NCBI GenBank assembly: GCA_040902845.1
Contig: JBBDWM010000042.1
Coordinates: 1 to 64,000, forward strand
Reading direction: 5' to 3'
Source of the DNA: JALYNX01 sp040902845
GTDB taxonomy: Bacteria; Actinomycetota; Acidimicrobiia; Spongiisociales; ZC4RG35
DNA length: 64,000 bases
The stretch's first letter is position 1. Each line of letters opens with the position of its first letter. Below, one piece after another: positions 1 through 7,749 of this stretch. The notes beneath the pieces are model-generated. The model was not told the DNA's origin. It ran no database searches and saw nothing but the letters and a program-made list of their open reading frames with translations. Both the position numbers and the translations under genes were made by a program.

Positions 1-95
1 TGGAGTGGATCCAGGTCACCTCACCGAAAGGCCACGACTCGTTTCTCACCGAGCCTCACCTCTTCGAAGATGCGCTGCGAAGGGCCCTTGGTTAG
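1..95 (+). CDS. metX: homoserine O-acetyltransferase, 3' end only
   Basis: Only about 30 codons are inside the window, in the frame that begins at base 3 and stops at the TAG at 93-95. The visible C-terminus contains V-T-S-P-K-G-H-D-S-F-L, which matches the end of MetX-type alpha/beta hydrolases, where the His and Asp of G-H-D-x-F-L belong to the catalytic end of the fold. MetX acetylates homoserine for methionine synthesis. The stop overlaps the 3' end of the opposite-strand gene by 4 nt. The call rests on one short motif, so a close relative (homoserine succinyltransferase of the MetX fold) is also possible. Confidence 0.72.
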   Translation, partial: EWIQVTSPKGHDSFLTEPHLFEDALRRALG

Positions 96-751
96 ACCAG
101 AGCCTCGGAGCGCGTCTCTACGGTCGCCTCCGTTGGCTTGGTCAGCAACCAACACAGGAACACGGCAGCAACAGCCATCGTGATCGCAGCTGCTGTCTCC
201 CACCCCACCACGCTGTTGGAGACACAAGAGTCGGCGATGGTGTCGAGTTGTGCGGTCATCGTTCCGGTGGCGACCGTCGAGTCGATCTGCCAGACCCAGC
301 CAGTCGGATAGCCACGGGTTGCAGGGTTAACTGCCTGCACTGTTCCATCCCGCAAAGTCTGCACGCAGGTCGGGTCGAGATGAACGGTCGTCACCGCCGG
401 GACCGCCAGCCACAGCACCACACCGACGACCAAGGCGCCGGTTGCTCCCGAGGGTTTTGATCCCGCTACCTGATGATGGACCCAGAGCCAGACCAGACCG
501 ACCAACACCATCGGAAGCCCGTACAACGACATCATGTAAAGGGACACGATCGCAATCGCACCGGCAGGCAGCAGAAGGCCAGGTCGATGTGGGTAGGCCA
601 ACAAGGCCATCGTCGGCGCCACCAGCGCGATCGCACCCAGAATGGGCGCACCGGGAGGGTTCAACATGGCGATCGCGGCCAGCAAGTATCCGAGGACCAC
701 TCCAGCCAGCCAAGCGGTCCGAGCCGGGCGCGGCCACTGCGGATCGGGCAT
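92..751 (-). CDS. hypothetical polytopic membrane protein
   Basis: This 219-residue protein is not recognised. It opens with an Arg-rich stretch followed by hydrophobic segments at about residues 10-30, 35-55, 60-80, 95-115 and near the C-terminus, with a soluble loop of about 75 residues holding two cysteines (in P-T-C-V-Q and D-S-C-V-S) that could form an extracytoplasmic disulfide. I chose the ATG at 751 because GGGAG lies about 5 nt upstream; an in-frame ATG at 763 lacks a Shine-Dalgarno, and a longer frame to 868 would run into the divergent sigma factor gene. Its 3' end overlaps metX convergently by 4 nt. Confidence 0.6.
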   Translation of the reverse strand: MPDPQWPRPARTAWLAGVVLGYLLAAIAMLNPPGAPILGAIALVAPTMALLAYPHRPGLLLPAGAIAIVSLYMMSLYGLPMVLVGLVWLWVHHQVAGSKPSGATGALVVGVVLWLAVPAVTTVHLDPTCVQTLRDGTVQAVNPATRGYPTGWVWQIDSTVATGTMTAQLDTIADSCVSNSVVGWETAAAITMAVAAVFLCWLLTKPTEATVETRSEALV

Positions 752-845
752 GAGAACTCCCATTGATCGATCGACGCCGAGTCTACGCAGAGCGGCCGAA
801 CATCTTCCGGGTGCCGTGCAACGCTGAAGCGGCCCCGAACGTGGT

Positions 846-1304
846 GTGTGTGATTTGGACGACGCCAAGGTCTATCAAGAGCTGCGGTATGAGCTGACAA
901 GGCTTGCCACCGCACTGGTGGGCCCCACGGAGGCAGAAGACGTGGTTTCGACAGTGGTTGCCAGGGTCCTGGAACGGCCAGGAGGCCTGATCGGGCTCAG
1001 AGAGCCGCGGCCCTATCTCGTGAAAGCCGTATTGAACGAGGGCAGATCCCGTCTTCGCCGGCAGCGCAGATGGGGGTTGCTCCCATTGGGGCAATCCACG
1101 CACCCGACCTTCACCCACGGCCACGACGACCTGGTGGACCTGGTCATGAGATTGCCCCTCCAACAACGGGCCGCGACCTTTCTCGTCTATTGGGAGGGGC
1201 ACAGCCCGACCAGTGCCGCCGAACTGATGGGCTGTCGTCCGGCCACGGTCCGTCGCTACCTGCATCTCGCCCGCAAGAAGCTCGAGGAGGCCGTCGGTGA
1301 GTGA
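846..1304 (+). CDS. ECF-type RNA polymerase sigma factor
   Basis: This 152-residue protein has the layout of a short sigma-70 family ECF factor. Region 2 is within residues 8-65 (A-L-V-G-P-T-E-A-E-D-V-V with following helices). Region 4 is within about 98-150, with L-P-L-Q-Q-R-A and a helix-turn-helix ending R-P-A-T-V-R-R-Y-L-H-L-A-R-K-K-L. The start is GTG at 846. The next gene overlaps it by 8 nt and encodes a membrane-anchored protein, the usual arrangement for a sigma factor and its regulator. Region 2 is degenerate compared with the family, so target promoters cannot be guessed. Confidence 0.8.
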   Translation: MCDLDDAKVYQELRYELTRLATALVGPTEAEDVVSTVVARVLERPGGLIGLREPRPYLVKAVLNEGRSRLRRQRRWGLLPLGQSTHPTFTHGHDDLVDLVMRLPLQQRAATFLVYWEGHSPTSAAELMGCRPATVRRYLHLARKKLEEAVGE

Positions 1305-2466
1305 CATCGAGACCAGGTTCCGGGCGGGTTACGACAAGTTGATGGACCGAATGCCGAACCCTCCACCGTTCGAAACGATCAAGAGCTCCATCCTCCAACC
1401 GCGAACCGCAGCCAGGCAACGACCGGGATGGCTGGTAGCCGGGGTCAGCGCGGTGGCTGTGTTCGGGGTCGTCGGCCTGGTGGCATGGCTGCCCCCCTTG
1501 GGCAACGTGGCGGCCGAACCGGTCACGGTGGATCACATGGTCGTCGAGTTTGAGCAGGAGGTGACCGCGAGCTGCAGTGGAGGAGAGGTCTACGAGGGCG
1601 GTCAGTTCGACAGCTACACCATCGAAACCTGGGCCGAGCCGGACGGCGGAATGCACCGGGCGGTGGTCACCTACCCCGACGGCTCCACTTTCGAGGTGGT
1701 AGGCGATGGCAACCCACCTTCGAACGTTTATGCCCGGGGCGAACAACAGGGGCGACTGGTGGGTTGCATCATCGGGGGAATTTCTCTGGTTGTCGCAACC
1801 CCGCAGGACGACCCTTTCCATCTCGCCATTTGGGCTGATGTCGAGTTTCTCTCGTATCAGGGAACCGGGAAATGGCAAGCAATCCAGCCGAGCCCGTTGC
1901 CGGAACGAGTCTCAGAAGTCGAGAGAGTAGAGAGTCTGTGTGACTGGCTTGCAGTGCCGGAGGAATGGCTCTTCCGCCCGAACAACGCATTGGTGACCAA
2001 CGGGGTCAAGACCTGCACCGGGGACTTTGGAGGACGTTTCCTCAAGATCGAACTCGACACCTCGTTCGGCGTGTATGCCATCGGCAATGCCCGGACCATT
2101 GATGTCCGCCGGACATTCATGCGCCTCCTAGATGCCGAGACACGGATCGGCGAGAACTACGTCCGTCGCGAAGTCGCCAGCGAAGTAGGCGAGGACAACT
2201 GGGAGACCAAACAGCGTCTGACCGTGGTCACGCGGGAGACGACCACGGTCGATTCCAGCCTGTTCGCCACCGACGGGATGACATTGATCTCGAGCGAGAG
2301 CTCGAGCTCCACCACGTCTGTGGCCGAGATCACGACCACAACCCTCGAAAACCCAATGACCACCACCTCGATCGGGGGCTCGACCACGACCTCGATCGGG
2401 GACTCGACCACGACCTCGATCGAGACGACCAGCACAACATCGGGCGACGCTGCGCCTCAGCCGTAG
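1297..2466 (+). CDS. membrane-anchored protein, probable partner of the sigma factor
   Basis: The 389-residue product has a cytoplasmic N-terminus of about 45 residues, a single membrane segment at roughly 46-66 (W-L-V-A-G-V-S-A-V-A-V-F-G) and a large extracytoplasmic part with paired cysteines. The C-terminal 60 residues are almost pure Thr/Ser with repeated T-T-T-S-I-G units, as in cell-wall-spanning or glycosylated linkers of actinobacterial surface proteins. It overlaps the ECF sigma gene by 8 nt, so translational coupling is likely. An anti-sigma role is inferred from this position and the one-pass topology; I see no clear zinc anti-sigma H-x3-C-x2-C motif. Its 3' end overlaps the convergent lipoprotein gene by 10 nt. 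Confidence 0.65.
   Translation: MSDIETRFRAGYDKLMDRMPNPPPFETIKSSILQPRTAARQRPGWLVAGVSAVAVFGVVGLVAWLPPLGNVAAEPVTVDHMVVEFEQEVTASCSGGEVYEGGQFDSYTIETWAEPDGGMHRAVVTYPDGSTFEVVGDGNPPSNVYARGEQQGRLVGCIIGGISLVVATPQDDPFHLAIWADVEFLSYQGTGKWQAIQPSPLPERVSEVERVESLCDWLAVPEEWLFRPNNALVTNGVKTCTGDFGGRFLKIELDTSFGVYAIGNARTIDVRRTFMRLLDAETRIGENYVRREVASEVGEDNWETKQRLTVVTRETTTVDSSLFATDGMTLISSESSSSTTSVAEITTTTLENPMTTTSIGGSTTTSIGDSTTTSIETTSTTSGDAAPQP
2366..2421 (+). repeat. 24-bp tandem repeat in the Thr/Ser-rich tail
   Basis: Two and a third copies of a 24-base unit (CCTCGATCGGGG followed by RCTCGACCACGA) lie head to tail inside the coding sequence. Each unit encodes T-S-I-G-[GD]-S-T-T. The length is a multiple of three, so copy-number change would lengthen or shorten the tail without breaking the frame. 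Confidence 0.85.
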
Positions 2467-3707
2467 GACCAGGCCACCCACTCCCCGTCGTAGACGAGGG
2501 AAGGCTCGGATCCGTCCGTGGGGATCACCCAAACTCCAGCCTCGTCCTCGATGGTCCCCGCTAGCGCAACAGCCGAAGAGTCGGGTGACCACAGCTGAAG
2601 GGACTGTGCGTACTGGTTGAAGAACTGGAGCACATCGCGGAACAAGGAGACGGGCGGGGTCATGGTGGTCAGGAGGGTGGTCTCGCCGTCCTGCCAAACC
2701 GAGACATCGACCTCACCGGTCTCGCCGGTCAGTTGAAGCAGAAGCAACGAATCGCCGTCCGGACTCCAGAAGTACCCCACCGAAGTGTCCTCAGAGGCGA
2801 CTTCGACCTCACCGGTGGTCACGTCGAGGATCGAAACCGCGTTGGCCTTGATCTCCGCGGTTGCAGATAGGGCCACGGTGGAGCCGTCCCCCTCGTCTGT
2901 GGCGAAGGATTCGATCGCCACCTTCGTCCCCTGTGGGTTGGCCACGAAGAACACAGCTTCCCCAGACAGGGTGGCCAGAAGCTGCTCCTCACCGCCCGGG
3001 TCGATCAGCACCAGACCCTCCTGAGCGAAATGGAATATGCCCGCCGGTGTCCATTGCGGGGCCTGATAGATGGCGCCGGTCGAACCGAGGCTGACCAGGC
3101 TCCCGCCAAGCTCGATGGTGCCGAATTCGCTGGTCCCGACGTGGACCACGATCTCGGTGCTGTCCGGGTTCCACGAGAAGTAGAAGGGACTGCCAGAACC
3201 GATCTCCGAAGAGGTGAAACTCTCCATGTCGACAATCTCCAACACGACTCCCTGGATCCCTCCGTAAAGGATCCCGACTTGTGACCCATCGGGGGCCCAG
3301 TTCAGGTAGAACGGCAACGAGGAGGTCTCCACCGTCTGCTGGTCGGTTCCATTCCCGGCACTGGAGCCGACGGCGAACCCTTCCGAGTTGGCCTGCCCCC
3401 AAACCAGACGATCGGTTGCCGGTGACCAGACCGGCTGGAAATACTGGGCGTCCCGCCCGTCGCTGGTCACGTGAGAAGAGTTCGAGCCGTCGGGATCGAT
3501 GGTGACGATGTTCCCACTCCCGTCGAGAACCACCAGCCGGTTGACTCCGATTCTCGGGACGGTGACCGGTGTGGTGGCTTCGGGTGAGGATGTCGTGGTT
3601 CCCAGATCGATACTGGCAGCCGGGCTGGGATTGTCACCGCCGTTGCCGGTACAGGCGCCAGAGATGAGGGCAATCGTCGCAGCCATGAGGAACGTCTTCC
3701 TCGACAT
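2457..3707 (-). CDS. beta-propeller lipoprotein (TolB/WD40-like)
   Basis: This 416-residue protein begins with a short basic stretch, a hydrophobic helix and S-G-A-C-T-G (Cys19), a lipoprotein-like signal with an atypical Ser at -3. The body repeats blades of the W-S-P-D-[GS] type (W-S-P-A-T-D-R-L, W-A-P-D-G-S-Q, W-N-P-D-S-T-E, W-S-P-D-G-D-S, W-S-P-D-S-S-A), the signature of PD40/TolB-like beta-propellers. It is probably exported and lipid-anchored outside the membrane; ligand unknown. It converges on the sigma-partner gene with a 10-nt overlap. The start codon is the ATG at 3707, and downstream of the start the leader reads as a signal peptide. Confidence 0.72.
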   Translation of the reverse strand: MSRKTFLMAATIALISGACTGNGGDNPSPAASIDLGTTTSSPEATTPVTVPRIGVNRLVVLDGSGNIVTIDPDGSNSSHVTSDGRDAQYFQPVWSPATDRLVWGQANSEGFAVGSSAGNGTDQQTVETSSLPFYLNWAPDGSQVGILYGGIQGVVLEIVDMESFTSSEIGSGSPFYFSWNPDSTEIVVHVGTSEFGTIELGGSLVSLGSTGAIYQAPQWTPAGIFHFAQEGLVLIDPGGEEQLLATLSGEAVFFVANPQGTKVAIESFATDEGDGSTVALSATAEIKANAVSILDVTTGEVEVASEDTSVGYFWSPDGDSLLLLQLTGETGEVDVSVWQDGETTLLTTMTPPVSLFRDVLQFFNQYAQSLQLWSPDSSAVALAGTIEDEAGVWVIPTDGSEPSLVYDGEWVAWSYG

Positions 3708-3732
3708 CGGTTTCCAGCGTACCGACTCTTAT

Positions 3733-3863
3733 GTCCCCCCTTTCTGAAGGGGGGACCGGCGCAGCCTCTGGCTGCGCCCCCCCCCCCCCCACGGGGGGTT
3801 TGCCTATACGCCCCCCTCGCCCGACCTGACGGTCGGACGGTCCCCCCGCTAAGCAGGGGGACA
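3733..3863. repeat. cluster of G/C-run hairpins between divergent genes
   Basis: Four inverted repeats lie in a row: GTCCCCCC/GGGGGGAC (3733-3756), a 9-bp stem GGCGCAGCC/GGCTGCGCC with a 3-nt loop (3758-3778), CCGACC/GGTCGG with loop TGAC (3821-3836), and GTCCCCC/GGGGGAC (about 3840-3862). A run of 14 C lies at 3777-3790. The same GTCCCCCC...GGGGGGAC hairpin recurs at 18810-18832. The cluster sits between the divergent lipoprotein and histidine kinase genes. It may be a repeat element rather than a terminator, since no gene ends here. Confidence 0.7.
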
Positions 3864-3895
3864 ACCCAAGCCCCGGCATCAATTCATGCCTGATA

Positions 3896-5668
3896 GTGAC
3901 CGATAACCCTCCAATGACTTCACCGCCGGCCACCGGTGGAAACGGACGCGAGCGAAAGGCCGCCCTCCTGACAGGTCTTATCGGTGGCGTGGTTGGCTTT
4001 CTTGTAGATCTGGGCGCGCTTCTCGACGGGGATCCCGCCGGAACCATCCGGGCGGCCTCCTCCGCATTGATTGCCGTGGTCTCGCTGTACGAGTTGATGA
4101 ACAAGCAGCGCACCGAGGTCGTCGCAGCTCTGGCCGCCCTCATCTTCGGGTCACTAAGCCTGATCGAGGCCTCGGGCAACATGAACGTCTCGGGATTCGA
4201 CACCGGGACCACCCTCTCCTTCATGATCCTGGCCTCCATCGTCTACGTGACAACCCGCCGGTCGAAGGCCACGACTCCGCTGATCGTCGGGTCGGGTCTG
4301 ATCGCCTTCTATGCGGTGGCATCGGTTGCGATCCAGCGCCCCAAATTCTCAGTGGCGGTCAGCTGGATTCTGATCGGGATGTTGGGACAAGTCCTCGTCA
4401 TCTGGCTCACCTGGCGGCTGATCCACTCCCTCGCCGTGGCCTCCCAACTCGAGGCGACCCACTCCCGGATCCAGCAGGCGTTGGCTCGTTGTTCCCAGGT
4501 CCTCCTCACCCGTCGTGACGACGAGCCATTGACCGCGGCGCTTCAGGCACTCCTTGGATCCACGGAAGCCGACTATGTGTACGTCGACATGAACCGGGTG
4601 GATCGCCAGGGAAACGTCACTTGGGAGATTGTGGCCGAAGCCATGGGCCCGAATGTGCCGCCGGGTGACGACCTCTTCAACGAGGGGAACTATGAGCAGC
4701 TCAGCGAAGTGAATCGGCTTCTCGCCGCTGGTGAGCCGGCGCAGGTGATCGTCTCGGAGATGCCCCGGCCCATCCGTGACCGTTACGAGGCCGAAGGGAT
4801 CAAGGCCGAGCTGATGGCGCCAGTCTTCATCCGCGACCAGTGGGTCGGCACCATCGGGTTTTCGGACTTCTGGCGTGAGGGAACCTGGTTGCCGGTGGAG
4901 GTTGAAGCTCTGACCCGTGCCGCCGACATGGTTGGCGCCTACTGGGAACGGGAGCACGCCCGGGAGGGTCTCGAGGAACTGGCAGCCGCCAAGGATCGAT
5001 TCATCGCAACGGTCAGCCACGAACTGCGAACACCGCTGGCTGCAGTGGTCGGATTCGCAGGTGAACTTGCGGAGAGCGTCGACAACTACACCACGGAGGA
5101 GATCGCGGAGATGGTCCATCTCATCGCCGGCCAGAGTGTCGAGATGGCCCAACTCGTGGACGACCTACTCACCGCGGAACGTGCCGCTTCGGGGAACCTC
5201 ACGATCAAGTCAACTGCCATCGACCTCCTCTACGAGTCGCGTTCGGTGGTCGAATCGATGCGGGTCGGAGAAAACGTGACCATCGACGGCGACCCGACAC
5301 CAGCTTGGGCCGACACCCTGCGCACGAGACAGATCGTCCGCAACCTCCTGACCAACGCCTCCAGATACGGAGGCAGTCAGGTCAAGATCACGGTGTCCTC
5401 CCTGGGCGACACCGCGGTGATGGTCGTGAGCGACGACGGGCCCGGGATCAATGTCGTCGACTCCGAGCGCATTTTCGATCCCTACTACCGATCTCAAACC
5501 GAGGAGGTTCGGCCCGATTCGGTGGGGCTCGGTCTCGCCGTTGCTCGTCAACTGGCGCGAATGATGGACGGCGACCTCGTCTACCGCCGACGGGCAGGCT
5601 GGACCCGATTCGAGCTGACTCTCCCCTCGTCGTCGGAGGACGCACCGATCCTCGCCAACTCGGCCTGA
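3896..5668 (+). CDS. membrane sensor histidine kinase with GAF domain
   Basis: The 590-residue protein has an N-terminal membrane region of about five to six helices (residues about 25-185), a GAF-like sensory domain (about 195-345), a dimerisation/phosphoacceptor domain with S-H-E-L-R-T-P-L (His375), and a C-terminal ATPase domain with N-L-L-T-N-A-S-R-Y-G-G, D-D-G-P-G-I and G-L-G-L-A-V-A boxes. It should autophosphorylate on His375 and pass phosphate to a response regulator, but none is adjacent, so it is an orphan kinase here. The start is GTG at 3896; an ATG at 3914 is an alternative. The signal it senses is unknown. Confidence 0.88.
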   Translation: MTDNPPMTSPPATGGNGRERKAALLTGLIGGVVGFLVDLGALLDGDPAGTIRAASSALIAVVSLYELMNKQRTEVVAALAALIFGSLSLIEASGNMNVSGFDTGTTLSFMILASIVYVTTRRSKATTPLIVGSGLIAFYAVASVAIQRPKFSVAVSWILIGMLGQVLVIWLTWRLIHSLAVASQLEATHSRIQQALARCSQVLLTRRDDEPLTAALQALLGSTEADYVYVDMNRVDRQGNVTWEIVAEAMGPNVPPGDDLFNEGNYEQLSEVNRLLAAGEPAQVIVSEMPRPIRDRYEAEGIKAELMAPVFIRDQWVGTIGFSDFWREGTWLPVEVEALTRAADMVGAYWEREHAREGLEELAAAKDRFIATVSHELRTPLAAVVGFAGELAESVDNYTTEEIAEMVHLIAGQSVEMAQLVDDLLTAERAASGNLTIKSTAIDLLYESRSVVESMRVGENVTIDGDPTPAWADTLRTRQIVRNLLTNASRYGGSQVKITVSSLGDTAVMVVSDDGPGINVVDSERIFDPYYRSQTEEVRPDSVGLGLAVARQLARMMDGDLVYRRRAGWTRFELTLPSSSEDAPILANSA

Positions 5669-5684
5669 GGGCTGTGCAAACGCT

Positions 5685-6200
5685 CTAGATGAACAACTGG
5701 ATGTCGGCGTCCGCCGCGTAATCGAGGAAGGCAGCGGCCCCGGAGATCTCAGAGCCCTTGATCAGGTCACTCTCCTCCACCCCGAGAACACCCATGGTGG
5801 TGGAGCAGGCGAAGAACCTGACCCCCAAGCCCTGAGACATCTCGATGAACTCGGGGACCGATGGCATGTTGGCCCTATCCATCCATTTCTTCATCATGGC
5901 GGTGGCCGCCGCGGTCGCTCCCGGGAGAGCGCCGAGGATGTTGGGGAGCTGAACCGGGCCCGCCGGATTGGCCAGAGATGCCACCTTCAACTTGTCGAAT
6001 CGATCTTGATGGAGGATGTCGAGCCCGAAGAAGGTGAAGAAGACCCCGACCTCCCATCCGAGGCTGGCCGCGGTGGTGGCCAGGATCAGCGGGGGGTAAG
6101 CCTGATCCAGGGTCCCCTTGGACGCGATCAACGCGAGGCGACGGGGCTTGTTGGGCTCGGTCGCCGCCCGCGGTTCGAACCTCTCCAGAGTGTCGGTCAT
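5685..6200 (-). CDS. DsrE/DsrF/DrsH-like family protein
   Basis: This 171-residue protein belongs to the DsrE2-type small sulfur-relay proteins: L-A-L-I-A-S-K-G-T-L-D near the N-terminus, F-F-T-F-F-G-L-D-I-L in the core, and F-F-A-C-S-T-T-M-G-V-L-G with the conserved cysteine that carries persulfide in relatives. It is the last gene of a three-gene unit after the TusA-like protein, with an ATGA overlap, and the pair probably exchange sulfane sulfur. The longer open frame (to 6485) is not used: AAGGAGA precedes the ATG at 6200 and the extension is low-complexity antisense of tusA. Confidence 0.8.
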   Translation of the reverse strand: MTDTLERFEPRAATEPNKPRRLALIASKGTLDQAYPPLILATTAASLGWEVGVFFTFFGLDILHQDRFDKLKVASLANPAGPVQLPNILGALPGATAAATAMMKKWMDRANMPSVPEFIEMSQGLGVRFFACSTTMGVLGVEESDLIKGSEISGAAAFLDYAADADIQLFI

Positions 6201-6466
6201 GGCCGGTCTCCTTTCTCGATCCAGAACAATTGGGTGCTTTCGCGCCGCTCGACTCCGAGCAAGGTGTCGCCCAGCTGACGGGCCAGCGCCGGGATGTCTT
6301 CGAGCGAGCCCGGGTCGGTGCTGATCAAGTGCAGCACCTGTCCCTTCGACAGCTGACCCAGGGCGATGGACGCCTTGTAAACGGGAAGCGGGCAGAGCAG
6401 ACCGGAAGCGTCGAGCTCCGCATCGACATTCACCTCTTCGATCGGTGTGTCGTATTGGGTGGTCAT
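6197..6466 (-). CDS. TusA-family sulfur carrier protein
   Basis: The 89-residue protein has the TusA/SirA/YedF fold signature L-D-A-S-G-L-L-C-P-L-P-V-Y-K, where the Cys of C-P-x-P (Cys25) carries a persulfide. Members hand sulfur to partners in tRNA thiolation, cofactor synthesis or sulfur oxidation. It lies 15 nt downstream of the cysteine synthase gene and overlaps the DsrE-like gene by 4 nt, so the three are probably one transcript. GGAGGAA precedes the ATG. The real substrate pathway cannot be read from sequence; the attenuator upstream suggests it is tied to cysteine supply. Confidence 0.88.
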   Translation of the reverse strand: MTTQYDTPIEEVNVDAELDASGLLCPLPVYKASIALGQLSKGQVLHLISTDPGSLEDIPALARQLGDTLLGVERRESTQLFWIEKGDRP

Positions 6467-6481
6467 TTGTTCCTCCTGTTG

Positions 6482-7474
6482 TCAAACGCGGGGCAGACCC
6501 TCGTCACCGAGGATCTCCGCGAAATAGCTGGTGTACTTGAAGCCCGAATCGGCCGAGATCGCCACCACCACATCGCCGGCAGTGGTCTCGAGTTGCTGGG
6601 TGGCGTGGACCACGGCGCCCGTCGAGGGCCCCACAGTCAATCCCTCCTCACGCCACAACCTCTTGGTGGTGTCGTAGGCCGGCCCGTCGTCGACCCTTAT
6701 GACGTCGTCAATGACGTCCCAGTCGAGGATCTCGGGCTCCTTCGCCTCCTGGAAACTCTTGAGGCCGGGGAGACGGTGGCCCGGCTGGGGCTCGATCCCG
6801 ATGATGCGAATCGACGGATCCTGCTCCTTCAGATAGCGGCCGACACCGGTGATCGTCCCTCCGGTGCCAAGCCCGGTCACGAACCAGCCCACCCTGCCCT
6901 CGGTCTGACGCCAGATCTCAGGACCGGTCGTCTCGTAGTGGGCGGTGACGTTGTCCGGGTTGGAGTACTGATCGGCCATCACAAAACGGCCACCCAGTTC
7001 CGAGGCGGCCAAGGATCGGGCGAGGGCGATGGCCCCGTCCTTGGGAAGATCCACCGGGCAGAGGTCGTCGGGCGTCTCCCACACTTCGGCCCCCAGCATC
7101 CGGAGGATGATCTTCTTCTCCTCGGGCACTCCCTCGGGAATGGTCACCGTGAGCCCGATACCACTCAGGGCGGCCAGTGCGGCCAGTGCGATTCCGGTGT
7201 TCCCCGACGTCGCCTCCACGACGTCTCGGTCACCAAGGAGCCCGCGCTCCACCAGTCCCGCCAACAGATAGCTGGCAGCGCGGTCCTTGATCGAGCCGAA
7301 GGGGTTGAGCCACTCCAGTTTGAGATACACCTCGCCATGGTCCGGTGACACCACGTGGTTGAGCCGCACCAAAGGTGTCGGGTTGTCCACCCCGGGGAGC
7401 AGATCCCTCACATCCAGAAAGCGCCGCAGATCCCGATCAGTGTCGAGCGAGAGGGCGACTGTTGTTGTTGTCAT
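6482..7474 (-). CDS. cysteine synthase family PLP enzyme
   Basis: The 330-residue protein is a fold-type II PLP enzyme of the cysteine synthase/cystathionine beta-synthase family. It shows N-P-F-G-S-I-K-D-R (PLP lysine Lys63), S-G-N-T-G (90-94) and a G-T-G-G-T phosphate loop. The length fits a single catalytic domain with no CBS regulatory region. It probably makes cysteine from activated serine and sulfide; whether the acceptor is O-acetylserine, O-phosphoserine or a carrier-bound thiol is not decided. It heads the operon with the TusA-like and DsrE-like genes and lies behind a cysteine-rich leader peptide and terminator, so it is likely repressed by plentiful cysteine. Confidence 0.85.
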   Translation of the reverse strand: MTTTTVALSLDTDRDLRRFLDVRDLLPGVDNPTPLVRLNHVVSPDHGEVYLKLEWLNPFGSIKDRAASYLLAGLVERGLLGDRDVVEATSGNTGIALAALAALSGIGLTVTIPEGVPEEKKIILRMLGAEVWETPDDLCPVDLPKDGAIALARSLAASELGGRFVMADQYSNPDNVTAHYETTGPEIWRQTEGRVGWFVTGLGTGGTITGVGRYLKEQDPSIRIIGIEPQPGHRLPGLKSFQEAKEPEILDWDVIDDVIRVDDGPAYDTTKRLWREEGLTVGPSTGAVVHATQQLETTAGDVVVAISADSGFKYTSYFAEILGDEGLPRV

Positions 7475-7500
7475 TGTCTCGTTTCCTCAAGTTGGGCAAC

Positions 7501-7530
7501 AAAAAACCCGCATCCGAATGCCGGTGCGGG
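7501..7530 (-). terminator. rho-independent terminator of the cysteine attenuator
   Basis: Read on the minus strand, CCCGCA pairs with TGCGGG (7530-7525 with 7512-7507), extended inward by CCG/CGG with one bulged A, and is followed directly by TTTTTT. It stands between the leader peptide and the cysteine synthase start, as an attenuator terminator should. Its left arm can instead pair with the end of the leader ORF (GCCGGTTGGG at 7578-7569). Confidence 0.9.
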
Positions 7531-7565
7531 TCTGGTGTCTGTCTTGGTTCTTGTTCAGTACATCA

Positions 7566-7634
7566 CTACCCAACCGGCGCGGCGGCACAACAACAGGCGC
7601 AGACGCAAGCGCGGTCGGTGAGGTGATAGGTCAT
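7566..7634 (-). CDS. polycysteine leader peptide (attenuator uORF)
   Basis: A 22-codon ORF (ATG at 7634, TAG at 7568-7566) whose residues 9-19 read A-C-V-C-A-C-C-C-A-A-A: five cysteines in seven positions, in a stretch with no other gene. It ends 35 nt before a perfect intrinsic terminator in front of a cysteine synthase operon. Polycysteine short ORFs acting as cysteine-responsive attenuators are described in mycobacteria, and several of those are leaderless. Here a TTGACG/TACCAT promoter places the start site at or within 2 nt of the ATG. The peptide itself is probably only a ribosome-stalling sensor. Confidence 0.9.
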   Translation of the reverse strand: MTYHLTDRACVCACCCAAAPVG

Positions 7635-7642
7635 TGCGCAGG

Positions 7643-7670
7643 ATGGTAGGCGTTACTGGTGGTTCGTCAA
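7643..7670 (-). promoter_or_regulatory. promoter of the cysteine leader/operon
   Basis: On the minus strand, TTGACG (7670-7665) and TACCAT (7648-7643) are separated by 16 nt. The -10 end is 8 nt from the A of the leader ATG at 7634, so the transcript should begin within a couple of bases of the start codon, i.e. near-leaderless. Confidence 0.65.
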
Positions 7671-7697
7671 GGGGAGGCTCCCCCGTTCCAGAGACAC

Positions 7698-7734
7698 ACA
7701 GGGGTCATATCCGGCCCTGAGCGTCCCAATTACG
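7698..7734. repeat. palindromic element family 2, copy 1 (partial)
   Basis: CAGGG and CCCTG flank an 11-nt loop GTCATATCCGG, followed by CCCAATTACG. The outer left arm AATTGGG found in the copies at 42333 and 47728 has been lost or has diverged here. It lies upstream of the cysteine operon promoter and downstream of the next gene. Confidence 0.75.
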
Positions 7735-7749
7735 AAGAGAGGAGAGGGG

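Noticed and set aside
3777..3790. Run of 14 C as a phase-variable switch
   Set aside because: It is in an intergenic hairpin cluster, not in a coding frame or between promoter boxes; homopolymer length may also be an assembly error.
6200..6485. N-terminal extension of the DsrE-like gene
   Set aside because: The extension is antisense-like, Arg-rich, and covers tusA; AAGGAGA and the ATGA overlap fix the start at 6200.
7507..7634. A cysteine- or SAM-type riboswitch instead of an attenuator
   Set aside because: No aptamer-like multi-helix fold is visible, and the Cys-rich ORF with terminator explains the region better.
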